Shown piece after piece: positions 26,401-38,660 of a stretch of 64,000 nucleotides of DNA; the first letter of the stretch is position 1; the number at the start of each line of letters is the position of its first letter. Under the pieces are notes generated by a model. It searched no databases, had not been told where the DNA came from, and saw nothing but the letters and a program-made list of their open reading frames with translations. Both the position numbers and the translations under genes were made by a program. This stretch comes from Pegea sp. RAD2-039 (taxonomy: Eukaryota > Chordata > Thaliacea > Salpida > Salpidae). Where the stretch lies: the NCBI GenBank assembly GCA_034620365.1, contig JAQGEQ010000254.1, positions 124,001 to 188,000 of the forward strand, given 5' to 3'.

Positions 26401-28579
26401 AAAAATTATAGAAAAAATAGACTCTAAAGTTGTTATGAAGTGTATAATGCTGTGTCTATACAATGTTTAAAATTATACATTTAGGACTAGACGACGTAAT
26501 GGTTACGGTTCAAAAAGTATAGAAGCCAAAATTGTACCCAAAACTGTCTAATATACAAAAAGAAAAGCTTTTTTAATCAGCTAAAAAAATTTTGTTATTC
26601 AAAATGGCCCAATTTGATGACATTTCTGATCTTTTAACAAAATGGCCCAAACTGTCTTTTTGTTTTTTCTGTAAGGAAATAAGTGAGCAAAATCTCCCTA
26701 AATATTATGAAGAGTCACCCAAAAAACTCTTGACCCTTTTTACCATCAGCATCAAAATTAGAGAAACTAATATTGCAACAAGTGGCCCAAGGGTGTAAAG
26801 AGATGTTTGCTTTTAGTATTTTACAGCGAGGCCTATACCAGTAGCTTGTATCGCGAAAAAAAATTTTCAAGTTAAGCGTTTTTAATATCAAATACTTGTC
26901 ACAAACCTCAGCAAGAAAAAAGTTCGCCGTATTCATAAAAAAAAAGATTTCTTGAAATTTTTACAGCTTACAGAAAGTAAACTTAAAAAAATAATTTCAA
27001 TAAAATAAATTACATCAACATCACAACTTATTGGTTTTAAACTCACAGATTATTGGTAAGGATTGACTTGAAATATGTAATTTTATTACTAAGCATATTT
27101 TAGCCCAAGGCAAAATTCTGAGGCTACTATGACATAAGCTTTATCTTTAATATTTACAAGTAATCGAAAGATTGAGATCATATAATGATTAATAATCTCA
27201 CATATTAACTAAGGAAGAACTATTTATCATAGTTTGTTAAGATATTCTGTATTCAGAGAATTTTCGTTATACGTATGTAAGAAAGTTTAATCGGTTTTCT
27301 GATCGCCAATTTATTGATAACTAATGTTTGAGCTGAGAATAAATGAAGCAATGACTTCAAAATCTCCTTATTTTGTACGAAATAGCTGCGAACTTTTTTA
27401 TTCACATGTTTATTCTGGTTTTATTTCCTTTTTTACACTTGTATGAATTTTGTACTACTTACTAACATTTTGTATATTTACAAAACGTTTAGTTGTTTTT
27501 CTTCAACATATATAAACTACCAGAGATATATTTGAATAAATTTTATCTAATATATTGGTTCATCATGATATTTGAGAAAAATTTTAGAAATTTTAAGTTT
27601 TATCTTTTAATTAATCGAATAACCAAACATTGAATTACAAACAGATAAAACTGAGTTTGTAGGAGAAACTGTTTTTGTGATTTGACATTTCAATTAGATA
27701 TATTTACAATCTCTATAAGTTAAGTTTGAACTGATAACAGTTATGACAATGAATTTTCAAAACTAGCATATGTAGTCAAATATTTTCGACTAAGATACAA
27801 AATTTCAATATCTAATGCAGCCGTATTATATTCCTTAAATTCATTTGAAATCTTTTCCTAATTATGGATTTTAAAATGTTGTGACCTTCTGGCGGTTGTC
27901 ATGCTTGACTACGTTTGTTGCATAACACGCGAGACAACAATCAACCATGCGTATACTTTAACCTACTTTCACTTTGTCATAAGCCAAAATTTTTGGTTAC
28001 TTCTAGAAGCTCGTAATTATTTGATGCTAACATGTTTGCTGGTTATCTTTCTTGGTTGTTACAAAAAATGTTGATTATTTGAAGACATCTCATTCCCAAA
28101 CCGAATCTAAAGACTTTTATCAAATCAACTGAAAATATTGAATATAAAATTTCCTTTCCAAATATAAATCAAATAGATTGATAATGAAATTGATTCTACC
28201 TCTAGATCAACCTCTCAGCACCTTAATTATTCATACAGAATCTACAGATGATGAAAATTATTCTCAGAAATGCAAATCAATCAATAAAATAGAAATTTGT
28301 ATTTCTTCAAGAAGAAATTTTTCCCGCTTACGTAAATTTCATCGTCAAAACAAATATTCAAAGAAATAACTAACCACTAATAGGTGATGTTGTGTAAAGT
28401 CATTCACAAATCAGACAAAGATCACTAGAAAATTACTTACTAAGATTAGTTTACAAATATAGTTCTTTTATGGCAAGAATGTTTCATCATTTTTGCAAAT
28501 GAAATGAAAGTTAGATATCGACGAAGAAAATATCACAAAATGGTTAAAATATTTCGATGAAAGAACGCGGCATATGACA
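23419..28579. other. AT-rich intergenic region
   Basis: Lies upstream of LRSAM1 and downstream of the MEC-8-like gene. It holds no open frame with family resemblance. A segment at 26590-26800 repeats an AATGGCCCAA word a few times and may be a transposon remnant. A 62-codon plus-strand frame at 28184-28369 is open but isolated. No RNA gene was seen. Confidence 0.45.
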
Positions 28580-31500
28580 TCAAGCTAAATTGATTACCAT
28601 TTTGCTTTCATCGCTAAGTTTGGAGCCTTGTAAATTTTGAAGGGCGTACAGTGCTGATGACTGGTCCTGTAAAGAGAAAAAACCACAAAGTTAGTATTTT
28701 GTCTCGACAACAGACGCATATCGACGCCGTAGCGATTTAACACGCAAAGTTTCGTGGGAAATAGAAGAAGAAATTAAGATTAGGAGTTGTTATGAAGATC
28801 GGGAAGATGAGATGTTAGTGAACTTTTGAAATAAGTTCATGAGTTATGGCGCGCGCAGAAACATGCCTATACTAGTTTTTTTATGGTACTAAGCGACGTT
28901 GGCACTTTTACGAGCATTTATCACTATGGTTACCACAAACGAACAAAGCTTCAGTAAAAAAATGTACCTTGAAGTCGACAAAGGCACCACGACCTGCAGG
29001 GCTTGGTCTGACTGACATAAAACCTTCGTATCTAAAAACGAAATTTCCAAACAATTAATCTTTTTGATGTTTCCAAACATGAAGATGGAATTACTTGGAG
29101 AAAACATCTCGCAACTCTTTGAAACTTGTGGTTGGTGCGGTGTTTATGTACAAGGTCACAGGTACTGATGGCATCGAGTTGAAATAGGGAACAGATCCGT
29201 TTTGGAGAGCCGGCTGAGCTATATTCATAACTGTGACGATTTTGGAAACAAGTTGATGAAGTTTTGTTGACAAATTTGAATGAGAAGAGATGAGATTACA
29301 TTTAGATCGCGTGTTAGAAGCGATTTAATGACTTGAAGTGGAAATTTAAATAAACTAATTAGCTACAATCAAATATATTTGATTCGCAAAATTCTACGAA
29401 TTGAAATTTTACAAGAAATCTGTGAAAGTGAAAAGAAATTGCAAAATAGTTACCTGTAGGTGTAGCTATGTGTGCAAAAAAGTGAGATTGTGGCTGCTGC
29501 TGAAGGTGTAAAGTTGGAGTGACCTAAGTTGGTTAAAAATCAATATTAACCTATCATAATTAAGTGAAGTATACTAAGAAGAACAGATAGTAAAAAGTTG
29601 ATTAGATGTAAGTGAGTGTTTACTTTTAATCTAGGTGAATTAAGTGAAGTGAAATATGGAAATTATTAATCAGCAGTTTAGTTTAATGTCTTTGCATCTG
29701 CAGATGATCTTTCAACATGATTAACTGTTCAGCTTCAGCCTGTAATCACCTGCAAGTGCTGAAGAGAGGGTGGTTGAGCAATTTCATGATATGTTGTGTA
29801 CCTAACAAAAATTAGTTAAGTTATTTTCGATACAACCGACTTTCTACTTCAATATACAATTAAATGACTTACTGTGGGTTGATAATTTCAGTAGGTATGA
29901 CTGGCGCCGTCTGCAACGCTGAAAATAAACCGAGTAATGAACTCAATGCTTGAACACTACGATGAGATCTTACAAGGTGGTAGAAAGCTCATGAAACGTG
30001 TTGTATCGAAGTTCTGGGCTCGAGCTTTATTCTTAGTATTTGACTTGGCGAATTCAAGTCTTAGAGTATTTGTGTTTGTTTCCAAATCAAACTTAAAGTT
30101 CTGTGAAAGATTTTGTTTAATGATTTTTCTTACGATGGTAAGTTAGTTTTGAAGAAAATTCTAAAGAGAAATTCGGTAGCTCTAATCTGGTTTATAATCA
30201 GTTTTGATTTTTAAACAAATTTATGCTTGGCTGATTTTACTTCAAATGAAATCTTGTGATTTATATCTATTAGCTTTTTGCGCAATATTGATAAATCTAC
30301 TTTTAACTATTAAATTTATAGATTGAAATACTTTCTAGAAATATATTTTCAATCAAAAAACCTTTTAAACGCTTGTCGAAGGTTTTTAGTTCGGCTTATC
30401 ACAAATACAATTGTTTATCTACCAATTTTATCAACAAGCACTTAACATTTCATTGTTATCACAAAGAGAAAATATAGATAGATACTTGCTACTATCAGCC
30501 GTAAGCAATTCCCACTAACCTGTAAAGCATTCATGGCGTTTCTAGCATCTTCTCGAGAAGCAAAAGACACAAATCCAACGGGCTGAAAGATGTAAATAAG
30601 AGAGTGGTTTATGAGAGGGATGGTTACTCACAGAAGTATTATTGATAGGTTTGGAACTTATCTTTACTGTTGCATTTTCAAAACCCTGCAAATGATTAGT
30701 CAGTTTAAATGGAATCGAAATTTGATGTTTATTCACTAACTGGTTGGAAACGGAAGAAGTTTTGAAGTTCTCTTTGCTTCACATCATTTGGTAAACCACT
30801 AACAAACAACGTTCTCACCTGTGATTGGCATGTAATTAGCTAAGAATTTGACAAAAAAGTTTTTGTTGCAATTTGTAAGTTCCAAGTTTAGTAGTGAAAT
30901 ATGGATTAACATCATATAATAGAGGGGTTCTCATTATCTACATTCCTCTATAAATAATTTAAAACTAATCTACATCAGAAAAGTCCAATAAAGCATAACA
31001 GAATTAAAACATAATGGAAATAAGTTTCTATTTTTCCTTTTCAAAGTGAAAATTTGTTAAGATTTAAAATTTTTCTTCAATCTTATAGTTTATAGTTTAT
31101 TTTTATAGTTTAATCAATTGAAAGATATATGTAGAGGTTTTGAAAGTTATCATGGATCAATTTTGACACATGTCATTTCAAGTTTTACCTTTGAACAGTT
31201 AAAAGGTTTTTTTATAGATGTAACTCTTATCACTACAGCAGATATTATTTGGATAGAAAACAGAACAAGATAGATTTGTTTAAAGATAAATGAAGTAACC
31301 ATTTAAACAAGTAAATAAAAGATATTCAAGTGATACGGGTAAGGGTGGATACATTCAAAATGAACAAACAAACATAACAGCGCGAAGAAAAATATCATTA
31401 AAGTGAATTTAAAAAGCAGCTTAAAAAGTTATTTTATAAATCCCTAAGAAATTTCAAGAAAAATTGAACAATTTTTTTACAAGCTATAAAATTGAGAAAA

Positions 31501-32551
31501 GAAGCATGAAATTCTGATGTCGTCAAACTTTCAATAGCAGCTTCTTATTTTGAAAGTCGTAAAAGTAGGCTTTAAAATATATTCTTTTCTGTCGAGCATC
31601 TTTAAGATACTTTTATCATCATAACAACTTCAATACTTGGTTTAAAAAATTTAACTGGTAAACTTCAATAATATTTTTCATAATTTTGTTTACATGAAAA
31701 GATATGTTGAAGTAGAAATTAGATTTTCGCTATTAAGCAAAACCAACTTTTTAATAGATGCTAAGACTGGACATGTAACTTAGTATTAGTGGAATAAACT
31801 TCAGTTTTATGAACTAACAACAACTCCACGGGTGGTTGTTAAATGATTGGCAAGTATTTGGAGATGAGACAATGTAAATACAGAAGTTTTATGTTTGACA
31901 AAAGTTTATTAGCAAATAAACTTCACTATCGCTTTAATTTAGTAAACTCTTATCTTAACGTATGTCATATTAGAGAAGAAGATAAATTGCTTTAACTGAT
32001 ACAAATGGCTAATCACCAACACGAATAAACAATTTGTACAAAAAAAAAATTATTCAATAAAAAACTTTTTATATTTTTATAACTATTGTAAATAATTTAG
32101 ATTTTTAAAATAAAAGTATAAACATAATAAAGCCGAAGAAAAACTTTATTTATCTTAAATCTAAAAAGTTAGATGATAATATTTATACTTATAAGGAAAT
32201 GTATAGAATAATATAAACAAAGAAAAACTTTTAGAATAATAATTATTCTTGAAAATGATAACCTAAAAGTTCTTATTCAGTAAAACTGAGATGTTAATGA
32301 TGATGAATACAAAAAAAAAATCCATTTACCTCGTTATCTTTGTGAAGACTAACTGCAGTTGAAACATTTTCTTGAACCAACTCATCTGGTAACTCCATTC
32401 TAATTTTCTTAAATTCTTCAGGTAAATTATTATTATTAGTTTCAATAGTTGAAAAACACGGAGGATTTAGCTGATTTGAAGGTCTTTTTCTACTTTGTAA
32501 ACAGCTGATCTGCTGTACAGAAGATCTAACTTGGTGTCTATTGAAGTTCAT
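28580..32551 (-). CDS. Two-RRM RNA-binding protein of the MEC-8/RBPMS/couch potato family
   Basis: RBPMS-family proteins bind CAC-type RNA motifs and control splicing, localisation and stability; C. elegans MEC-8 has two RRMs, as here. Exons: 32551-32330, 30818-30741, 30685-30632, 30582-30520, 30100-29974, 29918-29873, 29801-29750, 29523-29454, 29230-29095, 29031-28968 and 28665-28580. All join in frame. RRM1 reads VRTLFVSGLPNDVKQREL (RNP2), PVGFVSFASREDARNAMNAL (RNP1), then TLRLEFAKSNTK, all hallmarks of this family. A Gln/Pro-rich linker includes TLHLQQQPQSHFF. RRM2 reads VTLYINTAPTTSFKELRDVF, then GRGAFVDFK and DQSSALYALQNLQGSKL, ending MVINLA-stop. The first exon encodes about 74 residues of unique Asn/Gln-rich N-terminus, and the intron after it (about 1.5 kb) is the largest. 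It likely acts in the nucleus and/or cytoplasm as an RNA regulator. RRM2 has diverged more than RRM1. Confidence 0.9.
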
Positions 32552-35500
32552 TAGAATCCAATGGTTGAACTAACTTTATTCAAACTGTCTACAGTATGCT
32601 CTCAAAAAAGTTCAGATTTTTTTTTCTATACTCTCTCGAAATATTTTGACTGAATTTGAAAAGCTTTGTTTAAAAGCTTGAAATAAATCTTCAGAATATT
32701 GTTTTATATACACAAATTGGATCGATTTTAGGAAAAAGTTACTCTTAGCAAACTTTTTTAATTCTAAACCTTCAAAAAATAGACCATTTTAGATAAATAT
32801 TGTTGTGACTAAGGCATTCTTAACGTTTATAAAGTAAGAACCTTATAGACAACAGTTAATTACACAAAAATGATTATTTAAGGAAAATACTAAATGTCAA
32901 GCACAGAATAAAGAATATATTAATAAAAAAATCATTTCTATACACACCAGATTTTCTATATAATTAACAGAACGCATAAAAACCAACATAAGGTGTCAAC
33001 TTGTAAGAATGAAGAAACAAATGTTATGGTACAATGTCACAGTAAGGTAAATTTAAGTTTAAAAATAATCTAAAATGCTTCGACCAAATAATTAGCAGTA
33101 ATTGTTGAATTTCAATATAAACAAAACTAACAACCAAATAATTTAAATCTACTAGAATCTATTTCAACTTAGTTAAAAACTTGTTTTCAAAATATTTTGA
33201 GCATAAATTTATGAGAGTTTGAAAAAATAGGCAACAAATCATTAGATTTTTTGACAATTATAACTTTACAAAAATACAATATTTTAAATAATAGCATCAA
33301 ATAGCTATAAATGTTTCTAAATCTCTAAAAGACTAATGCCAGAAACTTTAGAAAAAAATTAAAGCACTTCCAAATTTATTTTGCTTCTTAGCCAATTTAT
33401 GTTAGCTTCAATTTAAGCCAGGAGAAAAAGAATTATTAGATAATTATTATTATTGATTTTTTAGTTTGCAGTTATAACAATGAAACCTTAAAAGGTCACT
33501 AAAATAAGGCCTGAAAAGTGAATACCTTTAAATTATTATATTAATAGTAATCTAATGTTGATTCAGGTTACTTTGATAGAAGATTTTCAAACCTGTTAAT
33601 AGCTAATATTTGGCATTTTATTATTTAATGGTTGGTAACACAGTTTTGATGAAATTGCTTTTGTTGTTTGAAACAAAGTTCTTACTTTGGATCTATCTGC
33701 TTTTTGTAACTAAAATTTTGGTTTTGAAAAGAAAAAAAATAGTTTGTAGCATTACTAGTTTTAAAAGTGAATAAAGTTATGCAACTTTCTAGCAATATCA
33801 AACTAATAGAAAATCAAATATAGAAAGACATTATCCTGTTGATAACTTTGATAAATATTAATCCGTAAATAAACTTTCTAAAAATTATTTTATAAAATGT
33901 AAAAAAAACGCGCTCAAAAATCTTTGAACAGAAGCAAAGAAATCAACTAAATACATAATGAACAAAAGTAAAACAAAAAAAAACTTTACATTCTGAAATT
34001 ATAAGAATAAAAACATTTTATGGTTAAAGTTATCTGAAAAACTCCCAAAAAGTAATTCTCCTTTAGAAACATTACATGGTTGTTTTTACTAATACTCAAA
34101 AAACATTTCAAAAAGATTAAAAACCAAAACTTATAACACTCAAATAGTTTTAGATTGATCTTAAAATAACTAATCTAGTAACACATGACTTAAGATATAT
34201 CTTTTTTCAACTGTATTATCAGACTTTTTTTTATTTATAACAAGATTAAATCGATAAAGTTAGGTTTGAATTATTTCTAGTTAACTTGATAATAAAAGTT
34301 ATAAAAATGTTCTAGAAAGAATATAGTCTAAAATAAAACTTAGATTTATATTTAAAAATAGTTTAAACACAAAATTTTTTAAAGTTATTCAAAAGTTAAA
34401 CCATTTTTTCTTTAAATTGAATATAATAGAAAGTAGATAATTTATCATTTATAGTTAGTTAGCTATAATTTGTTACATTACAAATGCTCATGACTAAAAT
34501 ATAAACATCTTAATTCATGAAAAATTAGACATTATCAAAAACAAACTTTTGTAAAAAACATTTGTTGTAAAAAAATAACGTTGATGACGTCATGAAAGTA
34601 AAATAACTAAAATAAAGAACAAAAATAAATTAATGTTTCAACTTTAAGTTCTATTATTAAAAATATTTTCAGAAAACTTATCAAACTTTTTAAGACTTGT
34701 TAAAATATAAAAACCATTCACAGCGTACAATAAGAAAGTTAAAATAGCGAAGAGATGAAATACATCATTCAAATACCATTAAACAAAAACCTTATTTAAT
34801 TTATATTCTCAAAATTGATCTGAAAAGGAAAATTAGAACTTTTATTAAATACTTTTAAGTATCACGTGATCATATGCAGATAAATATCAAAACATAAAAT
34901 CAGTTTATAAATATTTTGAAATGACACAACTGTAAATGACCTGTCAATGCTTCAAAGAAAAACAAAATAAAAATTCTTCTAAGTAACAAACACTTTTAAG
35001 TTAGAATATTAAAGCGAAAGAAAAATCATTAGCTTGCAAACCAACTCACTGAATCATTTGTAAACTTGGTCACCTACCTAAGAAGCTAGTTACATAGAAA
35101 CAATTCAAAACTTGCCTTATGACGTCATCAGTTTGAAAAGTTACTGGTTTATGATTAGTAGCAAGTAAAAGTGATTTATTTTTCTCTACTTTTTACATGT
35201 TATAACAATTTGAATCAAATATTATAAAGTAAATATTAAGAACGCAAATAATATTTACCAAAAAAGTTTTTTTTTTATATAACTTCAATTCTAAGCTAAT
35301 AAAAAAAACTGCATAAAAACTTATCTAAATAATCTTTTTATTTTACATAATGAAATACAACTTAAGTAAAAATAATTTCATATAACACTTTGTGAAATAT
35401 GGTTAAAATCAAACTTCTATTTTGCTTCAAAAATAAGTTAAAATATGGTTAAAAGTGTTCAGACTCATCTGTATTTGTTAATTTCAAATAAAAGTTACTC

Positions 35501-38110
35501 TATTTAGAGTTAGAAATACTTATTTCTTCTATTCATTCTACAAAAAACGATAGATGATAAAATTTCATAAACAGATCTTGATAAAAGTTAAACCTTTTTT
35601 TTGATAGGCTTCTATGAAAAAGTCAAAAACTAAACCTAAAACTAACTAAAAATAACTTTTTATATCTTTCAAATCATACTTTAAATAAACAATAGTTTAT
35701 AAGACTAAACAAAAGCTAACTTGTTATAAACAGGTTATAAACATTACTTATTGGGCAGGCTTTCATAAAACTAAAATATAGAAAAGCACAAATATACATA
35801 ACTAGTCTGAAAATAATTTCTAATAAAATGTATAGTCCATAAATTGAACATGATTAACTAATAAGACAAAATATACTTAAATCTTTTTGACAATTTATGT
35901 AAAATTTAAGTTACTTATTCTTACATAAAAACTACTTTAACTGAAAGTAAACTTAAATAAATAAGGTAAAACTTTTTAGATACACTTTGAAAATTGTCAA
36001 ATGCTTAAATTTTGTCTTTGTAACTTTACAGCAATAATAGAATCTAAATATTCTGTTATATAAGTAGAAACTTTAGAAAAATATACATAATGAGAAGTTT
36101 CTGATTAATTTACAAAATAAATAAACCTAAAATGTTACATAAACTTGCCAAAAGCATATTCAGTCTAATTTCTTACAAATGACTTGTTTAAATAGTTCAC
36201 TAAGCTTATTATGATGGTTTTAAAAACAGTTTTAGATAAAACAAAAACATAAAAAAAAATTTATTCGAAGTTAAAAACAGTTTTTTTTTGTAAAACATTT
36301 CATATAAAATATTCTTTATCAAACTTTTGATTAATCTATCAACATTATTTTTCTGAAATATTTCTTCACTATAAAATAAAAGAATACATATTTAGCATTC
36401 TAACTTGAAGACAAAATTGTTAAAATAGTTATAAGTTAATGTAAACTGTTATTTTTTCAATATAATTTCAAATTTCCAAAAATATCACAGATCATATTTT
36501 TATTCTTTTATCAATATGAAAATACATTGCATAAAATACAAGTTCAAAAAGTTTCATAAGCGCTAAATACAGCTATTTAAAGACTTTATCATAAAACTAA
36601 TAATAAACATTTTATTAAGTAAGTTTATTTCTTAATTATTGCATTTTTTCAATAAATAAAGTAAATGAATTGCCAAAATATGATTATAAACTCCTAAAAT
36701 ATATGTTTTGTTGACTAAAGTAAAAAGATTTAATCTGCTTGTCTACTATGAGTTTTACAAAAGTTCACAAAGTATCAACCAGTAATTTTTAAAGTTCAAG
36801 AGTTTAAGAAACAATTTGAAAATTATCTATTTCTAGAACTTCGTATTCGATATTTATAATAAATTCAATATTGAGTCTTTCTACAAAATAATATCAACAT
36901 TTTTTTGAAGAACTTTTATCATTAGTTTTTAGAATAATAGATAATATTTCTAGTAATGTGCAGATGTTAATTAAATTATTGATTATTAACATGAATTATG
37001 CCATAATGAATTGACAAAAATATATAATAATAAAATTAGACTAAAAACATAACATTTATGAAGTTATTTGTTAAAGTTATTAAATCGTAAAATAGTTTAA
37101 TAATTTATTTGTAATACTCAAATATTATTGCAAAGCAAACTAATTGAAGATAAATAGAAGATAAATATAAACTTTTATAATTTGATACAAAATTATCAAT
37201 TTATTATTATAAAAAATATATTAAACAGTTAAAATACAATAAATATTTCTAAACTCTTTCAAAATTTTAACTTAGCAATTTAATCTTTTAATTAGTAAGT
37301 GTAAATATAGTCAATATACTTTTAGCTTAATTTTATCTTTTTTAGTTTCTAGAATAATATATAAAAGTTTAAATTTAATAAATTATTCCAACCATTTTAA
37401 AACTTCATAATTATTTGAAACTAAGTTTCATTCTCACAAAAATATCCGAAAATTTTGATTTATTTTCAATTAATACCACCTTTTATCTAAGATTTATCGA
37501 AAATTTGCAACACTTTTTTATAACAATCTAACAAATTAAAAATTGATTCAATAACCTAAGTATACTTTAAGTGAGAAATAACTAAAGTAATGCAGAACAG
37601 TCTGTAAAGCTAATAAAATAGGAAGAAGACTGTGAAACCATAAAGAGAAATGTAATTATCGTCAGCCTACTAATGTTCTTTTCATTATATGCAATATTTG
37701 TTTTCAGACTTTGTCTGTTAGATGTTTTCATAAATAATCTGACATTAGCTGAATAATCCTGCTAAGAAAGTTTTACTTTTTTTAAAGTAAAAATCACTTT
37801 TTTTGCCAATAGAATCTGTTGCTAGTACATTAAAAAAATATTAGGAAAATTCCGTGAATTGATACGAAATAAGTCATTCAACAGATAAATCTTTTTATTA
37901 AAAGTGATTTACAGTTTGGAAAATACTTTTATGAAAAATAAAAATTGTCAAACAAGTTGTTTGAAGTCAAAACTTTTACGATATAATGCTTAAAAACTTA
38001 AACTTTTAACAGATTGCGTTAACTTAAAGATAATAGTTCATAAAAAACATTTACAAGTTACATAGTTCATCTTAATTTAGGCAAAAATTCTTTTCTTTAT
38101 CAAGTAATTA
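32552..38110. other. Long AT-rich intergenic region, no recognised gene
   Basis: About 5.5 kb upstream of the MEC-8-like gene and downstream of the hormone-like gene. Composition is uniformly A/T with frequent poly-A and poly-T runs and stops in all frames. It probably carries promoter or regulatory sequence for the MEC-8-like gene, but no specific element can be supported by eye. Confidence 0.5.
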
Positions 38111-38584
38111 TTATACTTTTGTTTGAAGTAACTCCAGGCATTTTGTAAATGTATGATAAATATTAACTTGAGTTTGTTTTGTAGCATACTTAAAACAAAA
38201 AGTTATGGGATTTCTTGTTCTTCCATTTCTGCAACAAAAAAACAAAAATCAGAACAATTTATCTTACATTGAGCTTCTAAAGTATCTCGGAAGTCAAACT
38301 ATTTGCTTTAAGAAGACTCACTCGATAAACATATCAAGAAGCTGATTCATAGCCCTATGAGCCCTAAACTTCTCTACAAGTCTTGTGTGAGTTTGGTCAG
38401 CATGACGTCTTCTTCGTTCGTTAACAGGACTTAATTGTGAAGAATAAGTTCTAAGTAAATAAATATATTACAAAATAAGTAATCAAGAAATAAAATGTTA
38501 CCTTTTCAAAGGGGTTCCTTTGCATTCAATCAGAAAGAAGCAGAATAAACAAAAATATACGAATGCAAGTTGCTTAGTTTTCAT
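38111..38584 (-). CDS. Putative secretin/VIP-superfamily hormone precursor (3 exons)
   Basis: Exons 38584-38502, 38450-38322 and 38228-38111 join in frame through GTAACA/TTAG and GTGAGT/GCAG splice sites. The first exon is a signal peptide (MKTKQ, then a long hydrophobic stretch with FCLFCFFL, then ECKG). A KR site and a short spacer TYSSQLSPVNE follow, then four arginines (furin/PC site). The released peptide begins HADQTHTRLVEKF and ends LLDMFIEN, followed by Gly-Arg: a 29-residue candidate with C-terminal amidation of Asn, close in size to VIP (28, Asn-amide). HAD at 1-3, Thr at 7, basic/Leu spacing and an amphipathic helix fit the glucagon/secretin/VIP/GHRH superfamily; position 6 is His where most members have Phe. 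A 37-residue tail follows Gly-Arg and has no recognisable domain; a different third-exon choice would end the protein earlier. Identification rests on architecture and motif, not on a database match. It could instead be an unrelated amphipathic neuropeptide. Confidence 0.72.
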
Positions 38585-38650
38585 ATTCAAAATGTGCGAG
38601 ATAATTTGTCTTTATTTTCGTTTTTGATGCAGATTTAAAGACTTTCAGAG

Positions 38651-38660
38651 TTTATATAGG
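38651..38660 (-). promoter_or_regulatory. TATA box of the hormone-like gene
   Basis: On the minus strand the sequence reads CCTATATAAA, a near-perfect TATA box, about 67-76 nt upstream of the ATG at 38584. This leaves a 5' UTR of roughly 40 nt. Strong TATA promoters are common for tissue-restricted peptide precursor genes, which supports a real transcript. Confidence 0.65.

Noticed and set aside
26590-26800. Repeated AATGGCCCAA words suggesting a DNA transposon end
   Set aside because: Only a few loose repeats, no inverted terminal repeats or target-site duplication could be found.
28184-28369. 62-codon plus-strand frame (MKLILPLDQPLSTLIIHTES...) ending in a Lys/Arg-rich tail
   Set aside because: Open by length alone, with no signal peptide, no splice context and no family resemblance. 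The ATG is preceded closely by stops. Too weak to call a gene.
38203-38228. Alternative short ending EMEEQEIP for the hormone-like precursor
   Set aside because: The phase at the second intron (two bases, GA) with the GCAG acceptor gives ENGRTR, not EMEEQ. The short reading needs the acceptor shifted by a base with no AG there.
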